From assembly GCF_025345565.1 (NCBI RefSeq), contig NZ_CP054475.1, positions 3,513,129-3,577,128 on the forward strand: 64,000 bases of DNA. The letters are read 5' to 3'. Position numbers and translations under genes: made by a program. Shown here piece after piece: positions 7,667 to 15,647 of this stretch. How positions within the stretch are numbered: position 1 is the stretch's first letter; each line of letters opens with the position of its first letter. The notes below the pieces were generated by a model that did no database searches, was not told where the DNA came from, and worked only from the letters and a program-made list of their open reading frames with translations. The DNA comes from Thalassolituus hydrocarboniclasticus (lineage in GTDB: Bacteria; Pseudomonadota; Gammaproteobacteria; Pseudomonadales; Oceanobacteraceae).

Positions 7667-8731
7667 ATGAATCCATCTGTTTCCCCTGATGTCAGCAACG
7701 CTGGCGAAACCCGTACCCTGCCGGTAGTATTTTCCGGTAAAAAAGGTGAGTACCTGAAGCTCTGGCTGGTAAATATGCTGCTCAGCATTCTGACGCTGGG
7801 CATTTACAGCGCCTGGGCCAAAGTTCGTAACACCCAATACCTCTACGGCCACACTCAGGTCGAAGGCCATCGTTTACAGTATCTGGCGACACCTCTGCAG
7901 ATTCTGCGTGGCCGTATTATCGCGGTTATTCTTTTTGGCTTGTACGTATTGCTGTCCAGCATGCATCCGGTTGCCAATCTGGTGCTGATGCTGCTGTTGC
8001 TGGCTGCCATGCCGTGGCTGCTGATTCAGGGTCTGCGTTTCAGCCTGCGCATGACCGCTTACCGTAACGTGCGCTTTTCCTTTAATGCCAATTACGGCGG
8101 CGTATTACTGCATTTTATTCTGCTGCCTATTCTCGGTGCCCTGACCTTCGGTCTGGCCATGCCATGGGTTATCCAGCGCCTGCAGAAATACGTTCATGAA
8201 TCCATCAGCTTTGGCGGTCATAATTTCAGCCTGAATTCTTCGGCGGGTTATTACTACAAAGCGGTATTTGCCTGCATTGGTCTGGCTATTCTGTACTTTA
8301 TTGCCCTGGCTATTCTGGGCAGCGGTGTATTTGCAGCATTGGCTGCCGAAAATCCTGCGGCAATAGGCGGTATGATCATCATCATGATCAGCTACTTTAT
8401 GTTTGGTTATGTGATTGCTGCGGTGTACCAGAGCATGATCCGCAACCATGTAATGAACAACCTGAGCATCGATGGCGTAGTATCATTTAATTCCAGTGTT
8501 GTGGCCATGCCTTATGTCTGGCTGATGCTGTCCAACGCTCTGTTGCTGATCTTTACTCTGGGCCTGGCTTATCCGGTAACACAAATCCGTAAAAACAAGT
8601 TTCTTGCGGATGCCACACTGGTTAATCTGCAACCAGCCGCAGATCATCTGGTGAATACCGTCAGCGATCAGGATTCTGCTTTTGGCGAAGAAGCCGCCGG
8701 TCTGTTTGACGCGGACCTGTCACTGACCTGA
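7667..8731 (+). CDS. DUF898 (YjgN-like) multi-pass membrane protein
   Basis: 354 residues from ATG 7667, which has AAGGA about ten bases upstream. The start FSGKKGEYLKLWLVNMLLS and TLGIYSAWAKVRNTQY are characteristic of the DUF898/YjgN family, and a second copy of the layout occurs near the C-terminus (LGLAYPVTQIRKNKF). At least six hydrophobic segments are visible. Function is unknown. It is followed after 31 bases by an M48 metalloprotease gene on the same strand. Confidence 0.85.
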   Translation: MNPSVSPDVSNAGETRTLPVVFSGKKGEYLKLWLVNMLLSILTLGIYSAWAKVRNTQYLYGHTQVEGHRLQYLATPLQILRGRIIAVILFGLYVLLSSMHPVANLVLMLLLLAAMPWLLIQGLRFSLRMTAYRNVRFSFNANYGGVLLHFILLPILGALTFGLAMPWVIQRLQKYVHESISFGGHNFSLNSSAGYYYKAVFACIGLAILYFIALAILGSGVFAALAAENPAAIGGMIIIMISYFMFGYVIAAVYQSMIRNHVMNNLSIDGVVSFNSSVVAMPYVWLMLSNALLLIFTLGLAYPVTQIRKNKFLADATLVNLQPAADHLVNTVSDQDSAFGEEAAGLFDADLSLT

Positions 8732-8762
8732 TTCATCCGTAAATCCAAAGGGAGAAGCCCGC

Positions 8763-9845
8763 ATGGCAACCGATAGCTCACCCATTGCGGGCACCTTCCA
8801 GCTGGCCGGTCGTGCAGAAGCACACCCGGCCAGTGCCCGTATTAATGATAATGGCAGCGTACAGATTATCGCCGCCAATGATCAGCGCCCACTGCATTAC
8901 AGCAATGCTCAGGATATGCAGTATGGCGATATTATTCCCGGCCTGCCGGCCGAATTAATCTTTGCTGACGGCGCCCGTTTTATTCCCAACGATGCGTCTT
9001 TCCGCTGGCCGGGTTTATCTGGCGCCAAACGTTTACCCGCCTGGCTTGAAACCCACTGGGTAGCCGTACTGGCCGCAGTTATTCTGGTTCCGGGCTTTGT
9101 CTGGCTGATGGTGCACAAGGTGATTCCTTCCGCCGCCAGTGCCAGCGTGCAATATTTGCCCGATTTTGTTGCAGTCGAACTGGGGTCGCAGACAATGGAT
9201 CTGCTTGACCGCTTTTATATGGAACCCACTCAGGTCAGCGACGAGCAACAGGAAAAAATCACCGCCGACTGGCACGCCATTCTGCAGCGACTGGAACTGC
9301 CAGAGGATAAATTCCGCTTATATTTCCGCGCCAGCAGTATCGGCGCCAATGCCTTTGCCCTGCCCGACGGCAGCGTGATTCTGACCGACGGAATTGTTGA
9401 GTTAATGCAGGATCACCCGGAACAGCTTAATGCAGTTCTGCTGCATGAGATTGGCCATGTTGAACATAAGCACAGCTTAAAAACACTGGCGCAGGCTACG
9501 GCAACCACCATGATGTTTGCCATGATGTTCGGCGATATCGACGGTGCCGGCGAACTGATTTTGGGTGCCGGAACCAGCTTGCTGCAGAGCGCATTCTCAC
9601 GCGATATGGAGCGCGAAGCCGATGCTTATGCCTATACCCAATTGCATAAAATCGGTCATTCACCGGTAGATTTTGCCAACGCCATGCGCGCACTGATGAA
9701 ATCTCATGGTGCCAGCGATGAACAACTGCAGGGCAATGGGAGCGGTGAAGACAACGGTAAGGAATTACTGGAATATCTGAGTTCACACCCGGATACATTA
9801 GAGCGGATTAAAGCTGCTGAAGAATGGCAGCCAGACACAAAATAA
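8763..9845 (+). CDS. M48-family zinc metalloprotease with N-terminal membrane anchor
   Basis: 360 residues. The zinc motif HEIGH occupies residues 228-232 and the third ligand is probably in MEREAD (about 283-287), the standard M48 pattern. A single membrane segment (about 98-118) splits an N-terminal ~95-residue domain from the protease domain, so the catalytic part is likely periplasmic or membrane-facing. AGGGAGAAG precedes the ATG. It pairs with the DUF898 protein upstream. The family includes HtpX, LoiP and BepA, quality-control proteases, but this protein has its own N-terminal domain and no TPRs. Confidence 0.88.
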   Translation: MATDSSPIAGTFQLAGRAEAHPASARINDNGSVQIIAANDQRPLHYSNAQDMQYGDIIPGLPAELIFADGARFIPNDASFRWPGLSGAKRLPAWLETHWVAVLAAVILVPGFVWLMVHKVIPSAASASVQYLPDFVAVELGSQTMDLLDRFYMEPTQVSDEQQEKITADWHAILQRLELPEDKFRLYFRASSIGANAFALPDGSVILTDGIVELMQDHPEQLNAVLLHEIGHVEHKHSLKTLAQATATTMMFAMMFGDIDGAGELILGAGTSLLQSAFSRDMEREADAYAYTQLHKIGHSPVDFANAMRALMKSHGASDEQLQGNGSGEDNGKELLEYLSSHPDTLERIKAAEEWQPDTK

Positions 9846-9864
9846 TGCTCTGATTGCGGTGACG

Positions 9865-9898
9865 AAAAAAGCGATACCGGTAAACAGGTATCGCTCTT
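9865..9898. terminator. Bidirectional Rho-independent terminator
   Basis: GCGATACC (9871-9878) and GGTATCGC (9887-9894) form an 8-bp stem with an 8-base loop. AAAAAA precedes it and TCTTT follows, so it can work on both strands. It sits between the convergent M48 protease and thioesterase genes. Confidence 0.75.
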
Positions 9899-9945
9899 TC
9901 GCAGTTTACTGCGCTCTCATGCTGCTTATTGCGCACTCTTGTTTC

Positions 9946-10374
9946 TTATTGCGCAGCAATCACCGCCATGGTCAGACGAGAAATACAGCTCAGCTTGCCT
10001 TCGGCATTATTAATACGGATTTCCCAGACCTGAGAAGTACGGCCTTTGTGCACCAGCTTAGCAATGCCGGTTAAGGTGCCGGAACGTACGCCACGCAGGT
10101 GGTTGGCATTAATTTCCTGACCCACCGCATACTCTTTACTGTTATCCAGACACAGATTCGCTGCCATACTGCCCAGAGTTTCGGCAAATAATACATTGGC
10201 GCCGCCATGCACCAATCCGACCGGCTGAAAGGTACGCTCATCGGCCGGCATGGTTCCGACCACATAGTCGTCACCCGCTTCGGTGATAACAATGCCTAAA
10301 TTACTGCAGGCGGTATTTTCCATCTGGCGGTTCATATCCGCGATGTCGGGGGTGGCAAACCAGATACTGCTCAT
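9946..10374 (-). CDS. Hotdog-fold acyl-CoA thioesterase, YdiI/MenI-like
   Basis: 142 residues from ATG 10374, which has AGAGG five bases upstream. The conserved blocks VHGGANVLFAETLGSMAAN and QEINANHLRGVRSG closely follow the E. coli YdiI (MenI) pattern. The catalytic glutamate is in FAET (Glu65). YdiI-type enzymes hydrolyse 1,4-dihydroxy-2-naphthoyl-CoA in menaquinone synthesis and other aryl- or acyl-CoAs. No menaquinone genes are nearby, so the physiological substrate is open. Confidence 0.85.
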   Translation of the reverse strand: MSSIWFATPDIADMNRQMENTACSNLGIVITEAGDDYVVGTMPADERTFQPVGLVHGGANVLFAETLGSMAANLCLDNSKEYAVGQEINANHLRGVRSGTLTGIAKLVHKGRTSQVWEIRINNAEGKLSCISRLTMAVIAAQ

Positions 10375-10429
10375 CAAAACCTCTGCTTTTGTGTGTTTGT
10401 TGTATTTCTGCAGATAAGTTTTTTATCAG

Positions 10430-10457
10430 AAAGCCCGGGGCCATGCACCCCGACTTT
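10430..10457 (-). terminator. Possible terminator after the heme uptake operon
   Basis: On the minus strand CGGGG and CCCCG (10448-10452 and 10436-10440) pair around a 7-base loop, flanked by AAAG and CTTT arms with small bulges. It lies between the hmuV stop and the thioesterase start. There is no long T run, so function is uncertain. Confidence 0.4.
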
Positions 10458-10482
10458 AGCCTCCGCTGGCGAACGGTCTGTA

Positions 10483-11286
10483 TCAGGCCTGCATCCAGCC
10501 CAGATTTTGCTGTGCATAACGCTGCGCCAGCGGCATATCCAGCGCATAAGCCTCAGCCAGTAACTGCGCATCCGCCAGCAACTCCACCGCACCACAGGCC
10601 AGCACCTCACCGTGACGTAAGATCAGCACACGATCGGCCCAGGAAGCCGCCAGACTGATATCGTGCATCACCGCCAGTACCGCCACGCCCAGCCCGGCAA
10701 ATTCACCGACACGCTGCATTATGCTGTGCTGATGGGCCGGATCGAGGGCTGAGGTGCATTCGTCGAGCAATAAATAGCGTGGCAGTTCGCGGCCATCGGC
10801 ATTTTTTTCTGGCACCCAAATCTGCGCCAGTACCCGTGCCAGCTGCACTCTCTGCTGTTCGCCGCCGGATAACCCGGAATAACTGCGCCGGCGCAGATGC
10901 CAGACATCGGCACACTGCATAGCCGCCCGCTGCAGTTCTGCACTGTGAAATTCGTCACCATGAGGCGCACGCCCCAGAGCCACGACCTGATCAACCCGGA
11001 ACGGAAATGCCAGCTCAACTTTTTGCGGCATTACCGCCATCTGCCGTGCACGTTCAGCACCGTTCCAGAATTTAAGCGATAAATGATCAAGAATAATATC
11101 GCCGCTATAATCGCTGAGCTCACCGCAAAGGCATTTTAACAACGTGGATTTACCGGCACCGTTAGCGCCTAATACAGCCAGTTTTTCGCCATAACCCAGA
11201 TGCAGGTTAATTCCGCTCAGCAAAGTTTTCGGCAACCGTCCTGTGGCACTCCCCACACTCACACTAAGATTTTTTACATTCAGCAT
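10483..11286 (-). CDS. hmuV: Heme ABC transporter ATPase HmuV
   Basis: 267 residues with Walker A GANGAGKST, signature [17 protein letters not shown], Walker B YLLLDECTSALD and the switch His in VMHDIS. This fits the FecE/BtuD/HmuV class that powers import of heme, siderophores or cobalamin across the inner membrane. Heme is the likely substrate because the gene closes an operon with hmuS and an HmuY-like lipoprotein. GGAG precedes the ATG. It is the last gene of the operon, 30 bases after hmuU. Confidence 0.92.
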   Translation of the reverse strand: MLNVKNLSVSVGSATGRLPKTLLSGINLHLGYGEKLAVLGANGAGKSTLLKCLCGELSDYSGDIILDHLSLKFWNGAERARQMAVMPQKVELAFPFRVDQVVALGRAPHGDEFHSAELQRAAMQCADVWHLRRRSYSGLSGGEQQRVQLARVLAQIWVPEKNADGRELPRYLLLDECTSALDPAHQHSIMQRVGEFAGLGVAVLAVMHDISLAASWADRVLILRHGEVLACGAVELLADAQLLAEAYALDMPLAQRYAQQNLGWMQA

Positions 11287-11316
11287 TATCTGCTCCTGTT
11301 GCAGCCAGAGAACCGC

Positions 11317-12408
11317 TCAGCCACGGCTGTGTTTTACCTGCTGCAACAACAGGCTTAAAAATACCGGCCCGCCAATCACTGCCATAACCAGCCCCACAGG
11401 TAAATCAGCCGGGGCCAGCCAGGTACGGGCAATCATATCGGCAATCAATAACAACGAAGCGCCCAATAACACAGAGGCCGGTAATAACGCGCGGTGATCC
11501 GGTCCGATTAACAGGCGTAACAAATGCGGCACCACCAGACCGATAAAACCAATCATGCCCGCTACTGCAACACCGGCGCCGACCATTAACGCTGCAGCCG
11601 CAATTAACCAGAGTTTGGCCTGTTGCACGCGATAACCCAGGTGGGTTGCTACCGCCTCGCCCAGTAATAACGCATTTAATAACCGCGCAAAACGCGGCAG
11701 AAAACATAAAGGTAAAATAATACAGACACTGAGAGCCGCAATTTCCGGCCAGCGCCCATGAGCCAGACTTCCCATTGACCAGAACGTCATAGAACGCAAT
11801 GCCTGATCGTCGGCCATGTAGGTAAGAATGCCGGTTAATGCCCCGGTTAATACGTTAATGGCCACACCGGCCAATAGCAGCGTTGCTACCTGCGTCTGAC
11901 CATTACGGGTACCTAAACGGTAAATCACCAGAGTAACTGCCAGACCGCCGAGAAATGCAGCAATCGGTAAGGCCAGAGGCCCCATAACCGCGACCCAGAA
12001 CGCCAGCAGAGAATCTTTTAAAACAATAACGGCAACCGCCGCCAGTGCCGCACCACTGGCCACACCGATTAATCCGGGGTCGGCCAGCGGATTACGGAAA
12101 ACTCCCTGAGTAACTGCTCCGGCCGCCGCCAGACCCGCACCGATAAGTACCGCCAGAAGAGTGCGCGGCAGGCGTAATTCACGTATCACCCAGTCACTCT
12201 GCCCCTGAATGTCGGCAAAGGTCACGGCGTTCCATAACGACTGCAGCACCTGGGCGTTGGTTAATTCTACCGGGCCGGTACGCAACGATAATAAAATCAG
12301 CAAAACCAGTAACCCGGCGGCGGTAAAAAATAACAGCGCCTGACGCAACGCCGCAGACTGCAACAGGGCCAGGCGTGGCCCTTGCAAACCTATGGCCGCA
12401 CCGGGCAT
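11317..12408 (-). CDS. hmuU: Heme ABC transporter permease HmuU (FecCD family)
   Basis: 363 residues with about ten hydrophobic segments and FecCD-family signatures such as GVFRNPLADPGLIGVASGAA near residue 130, GFIGLVVPHLLRLL and PADLPVGLVMAVIGGP near the C-terminus. It forms the membrane channel of the heme importer with HmuV. The ATG overlaps the hmuT stop codon by one base (TGATG), so translation is coupled. Confidence 0.92.
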   Translation of the reverse strand: MPGAAIGLQGPRLALLQSAALRQALLFFTAAGLLVLLILLSLRTGPVELTNAQVLQSLWNAVTFADIQGQSDWVIRELRLPRTLLAVLIGAGLAAAGAVTQGVFRNPLADPGLIGVASGAALAAVAVIVLKDSLLAFWVAVMGPLALPIAAFLGGLAVTLVIYRLGTRNGQTQVATLLLAGVAINVLTGALTGILTYMADDQALRSMTFWSMGSLAHGRWPEIAALSVCIILPLCFLPRFARLLNALLLGEAVATHLGYRVQQAKLWLIAAAALMVGAGVAVAGMIGFIGLVVPHLLRLLIGPDHRALLPASVLLGASLLLIADMIARTWLAPADLPVGLVMAVIGGPVFLSLLLQQVKHSRG

Positions 12409-13301
12409 CAGGGTTGCTCCGCAGAAGACAGCGTCTGCATTTCAGGCGGATAAAGCAGCGTCACTAATTGCTCTAAAGCGCTGCCAATACGCGGTCCGAA
12501 ACCCAATACCAGTGAAGTATCCAGAGTATGAATACGTTGCTGACGGAAGGCTGGCGTCATCGCCAGTTGTGTATTTAATGCCGCACTCTGTGTTTGCGAT
12601 GCATCAGCTGCCGCTGCGGTATTGGCAATTAATACAACCTCTGGCCCGGCCTGTAACACCGCTTCCGCACTGACGGGTTTATAGCCGTTATAAGCCATAA
12701 CGTTGCGCGCATTTAACAGTGCCAGCATGGCATCGGCCTGGGTTTTACTGCCTGCTGCCATTAACCCGCGATTACCGGCACCGAGAATAAATAACGCAGC
12801 AGGCGGTGCTGCATCTGCAGGAATACTCGCCAGTGCTGCATCGGCCTGCTGTTTAATACTGCCCGCCAGTGCGCGTCCTGCCTCCGGTTTATTAAGTGCG
12901 TCAGCCACAGCCTGTATTTTATTCAGCACACCGTCGACGGAATAATGGTTACGGACACGTACAATTTTCACACCTGCCTGCTGCAGTTGCTCAAACACAG
13001 AGTCAGGTCCGGCATCGGTGCTGGCCAGCACCAGCGTCGGTGACAAAGCCAGAATACCTTCCGCCGATAACTGCCGCATATATCCCACGTCCGGCAGTTC
13101 TGTTGCCGCCTGCGGGTAACGACTGGTGGTATCAACCGCAACCAGAGCATCCTGCGCATTCAGTGCGTAAATAATTTCCGTCAGCGAGCCATCAATACTG
13201 ACCACCCGCTCGGCAGAAAACACAGCGGCACTGAACAAGACAAGCGAGAACAGTCCTGCTGAAAATGTCGCGATTCTGCGGAGTTGAATAAAATAACGCA
13301 T
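12408..13301 (-). CDS. hmuT: Heme ABC transporter periplasmic binding protein HmuT
   Basis: 297 residues with an N-terminal hydrophobic signal sequence (about 1-30, ending ...FSAERVV) and a class III periplasmic-binding-protein fold. RVVSIDGSLTEIIYALNAQD and YPQAATELPDVGYMRQLSAE are typical HmuT/ShuT blocks, and the heme-ligand Tyr is probably among these. It hands heme from the outer-membrane receptor to HmuUV. Only two bases separate it from the hmuS stop. Confidence 0.9.
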   Translation of the reverse strand: MRYFIQLRRIATFSAGLFSLVLFSAAVFSAERVVSIDGSLTEIIYALNAQDALVAVDTTSRYPQAATELPDVGYMRQLSAEGILALSPTLVLASTDAGPDSVFEQLQQAGVKIVRVRNHYSVDGVLNKIQAVADALNKPEAGRALAGSIKQQADAALASIPADAAPPAALFILGAGNRGLMAAGSKTQADAMLALLNARNVMAYNGYKPVSAEAVLQAGPEVVLIANTAAAADASQTQSAALNTQLAMTPAFRQQRIHTLDTSLVLGFGPRIGSALEQLVTLLYPPEMQTLSSAEQP

Positions 13302-13303
13302 CG

Positions 13304-14467
13304 TTATTCTCCGCCGGCCACGGACTGAACAGCCAGTGCATGCTTTGCCAGCAATTTATTTAATAATTCGCGCCAGCCTTCAAGCTCTGGTTTTCCCGGT
13401 TTGCGCTCACCAAATAACAAAGCAACCTGTTTGCCTTCGGCATCAAACATTTCCAAGGCACTGACAACGCCATCGGTTGTGGGTTTACGCACCAGCCAGA
13501 CCTGTTCCAGTAATTGGGTATTGGCGTGCAGATTAAAATCCGGATCGAGCACGTTAAACCATGGGCCGGTACGCAGCAGGGTTTTAACCGGGCCGGTGTG
13601 AATCTGCACCATACCCTCACTGCCGACAAACACCATAATCGGCAGCTCACTGGCCGCAGCCTGCAGCAGCGCATCTTCAAAGGCCTGCTTATCCAGCTGC
13701 TGGGCGTAATCGGCACCGATAGCCCGGTAGGCCGGAATGCGTTCCAGCTGATGTTTTTTCAGCATCGCCTGAAAATGATGTACATCTTTCAGTTCACTCC
13801 AGTCTTTACGCAGCTGCTGTACATTAAGTGTTTCCGGTGCCTGCAATAATGACTTGCTGTCTTTCGCCTGGTTATCTGCCGCCTGATCATCGTCCGCATG
13901 GTTTCCTTCCAGAACGATAAATGCGCTTTGCTCTGCCGCGCGATAACGCTCCACCAGATTACGGAAGGCCTGCATATCGGTATTACTGTTGGCATAGATT
14001 TTATGCACGGCCTCGCCCTGAGCGTTAAAGAACTGCAGGCTTTCACGCATGCTATTACCTGCACCTTCCTGTACCGCAAAGCCATAAACAAAACGGCTGA
14101 AGAAAATGCGCAGATCAATCACGCCCAGCGCCAGCCCCATATTGCCGTGAATACTCAGATCTTTATATTGGCCGGTTTTTTCGTGCACCATAGCGTCGTT
14201 GCGGGTCAGCGCCATAACAGAGCCAAGGCTTTCTACTTCGGTGAACAGTTTTTTAAAATCATTATTCAGGCGCGTTACACCATTACCGACACGGGTGGCC
14301 AGCAATTCTGCTTCGCTGACACCCAGTTGCTCTGCGGCATTGCGGATGCGCAGCTTTTCGTTGTTTTCACGCAGCTCCTGCCAGCGCCGGGCAAGATCAG
14401 AAAAGAACTGAACAATATCCGCAGCTGTGCTGTTGGCCGATACCGAATGAATAGTTGCTGTTGTCAT
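13304..14467 (-). CDS. hmuS: Hemin-degrading/heme-trafficking factor HmuS
   Basis: 387 residues from ATG 14467, which has GGAGA seven bases upstream; the frame is open further but without support. It has the duplicated HemS/ChuS architecture. Each half contains an LG-V...A/VM-LTRNDAMVHEKTGQY-like block, and the second half starts near DVHHFQAMLKKHQLERI, where the axial heme His of ChuS-type proteins sits. This cytosolic protein receives imported heme, and family members release iron or deliver heme. It lies between the lipoprotein and the transporter genes. Confidence 0.92.
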   Translation of the reverse strand: MTTATIHSVSANSTAADIVQFFSDLARRWQELRENNEKLRIRNAAEQLGVSEAELLATRVGNGVTRLNNDFKKLFTEVESLGSVMALTRNDAMVHEKTGQYKDLSIHGNMGLALGVIDLRIFFSRFVYGFAVQEGAGNSMRESLQFFNAQGEAVHKIYANSNTDMQAFRNLVERYRAAEQSAFIVLEGNHADDDQAADNQAKDSKSLLQAPETLNVQQLRKDWSELKDVHHFQAMLKKHQLERIPAYRAIGADYAQQLDKQAFEDALLQAAASELPIMVFVGSEGMVQIHTGPVKTLLRTGPWFNVLDPDFNLHANTQLLEQVWLVRKPTTDGVVSALEMFDAEGKQVALLFGERKPGKPELEGWRELLNKLLAKHALAVQSVAGGE

Positions 14468-14486
14468 AATATGTCTCCGGCAGAGT

Positions 14487-15623
14487 TTACTGGGTGATTT
14501 TCTTAAAACGGATTTCCGGGCTGCCGGAGCCGCCCAGGCTGTAGTAGTTACTGATCTGCACAGCGAACTTTTCGCTGCTCTCTGTATTGCTGTCAGCGTC
14601 GACGATATAAGTGCGGAAATTTGGCCAGAGTTTATGGGCGCCACTCAGGTTGTAAGCGTACCAACTGGACTCGCTGAAAATACTGCTGGCAGAATCGGTA
14701 CGGTAATGAGCGGCAATACTGGTGCTGTCGACCATGGTGGCACTGGTATAGCCCGCCAATTCAGTGGCAGCGATGGCACCAAAGGCGGCGCCGTTACCTT
14801 CGCCATAAACACCACCGTTACTCCATAAATTAATTGCCCGTGCGGCAAGGTTTATTTCATAACGCAGATCCCAGTCGGCACCGCCGCAATCTGCTGCGGC
14901 CTGAGCATCAAAATCCAGACAGAGTTCTGTGGCTCCGTCTGCAACAGCGGCGGTCAGTGTTTTTTCACCACCGGCAAACTGCGTGGTATCCGTTGCCTGA
15001 GTTTCATAACGCAGCGTAATTTCGCTGTAGCTCACCGCATCGAGAATGAACTTGCTGTAGGTGGTGCCGTCAGCGTGGCGTAATAACCAGCCATTAGCGC
15101 TGTTGGCACTAATCTGATGGTTGGCCGGGTTATAGATATACCAATCCTGAATGGCCGGAACATAGCGGTCGGCTTTAAACGTCAGGTCAGCCAGATTATA
15201 TTCCGCACTTAATGCCTGAGCCTGAATGTCTGCATCGGCATTGGTAAATACCGAAGCAACGGCATCACCTTCCGCATCGTAAAAACCATCCGGGGTCGCA
15301 GCGAGAGCGCCTTTACCATTACCGCTGCCGGAAACACCACCATTAATTTTGATTTCAGTACGGCGCAGAGCAATATGCCAGTCAGTTGAAGTGGCCGCCT
15401 GTTCCGCGGTTAAAGTTACCAGTTCGCCACGGCTCAGATTAACGTGCTGCCAGTCGGTATAGCTGGCGGCATTGATTTTTAACGTACTGAATTCAGCTGA
15501 GTTAATGTTATCTGCGTCATTGTCTGAGCTGTCATCACCACCACAACCGCTCAGCAATAAAGCGCTGCCCGTCGCCAGTGGCAGCATGAGGCGTTTAAAT
15601 GATATTAATCCTGATGATTTCAT
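14487..15623 (-). CDS. HmuY-like heme-binding lipoprotein with two tandem domains
   Basis: 378 residues. A lipobox LLSGC puts the lipidated Cys at residue 27, followed by an Asp/Asn-rich spacer. HmuY signatures occur twice. The first copy has TDWHIALRRTEIKINGG then a WYIYN strand near residue 160; the second has ADWDLRYEINLAARAIN with SNGGVYG, then WYAYN near 320 and SEKFAVQISNYYSLGG. Single-domain HmuY proteins bind heme at the cell surface and pass it to HmuR. This one likely does the same with two sites. It sits directly after the receptor gene, with AAGGAA before the ATG. Confidence 0.8.
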   Translation of the reverse strand: MKSSGLISFKRLMLPLATGSALLLSGCGGDDSSDNDADNINSAEFSTLKINAASYTDWQHVNLSRGELVTLTAEQAATSTDWHIALRRTEIKINGGVSGSGNGKGALAATPDGFYDAEGDAVASVFTNADADIQAQALSAEYNLADLTFKADRYVPAIQDWYIYNPANHQISANSANGWLLRHADGTTYSKFILDAVSYSEITLRYETQATDTTQFAGGEKTLTAAVADGATELCLDFDAQAAADCGGADWDLRYEINLAARAINLWSNGGVYGEGNGAAFGAIAATELAGYTSATMVDSTSIAAHYRTDSASSIFSESSWYAYNLSGAHKLWPNFRTYIVDADSNTESSEKFAVQISNYYSLGGSGSPEIRFKKITQ

Positions 15624-15647
15624 ATTCTTTTCCTTGGTTAGGGATGG

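Noticed and set aside
13898-14497. 199-codon open frame on the plus strand
   Set aside because: It is opposite hmuS and shows the composition of a shadow frame; hmuS is well supported.
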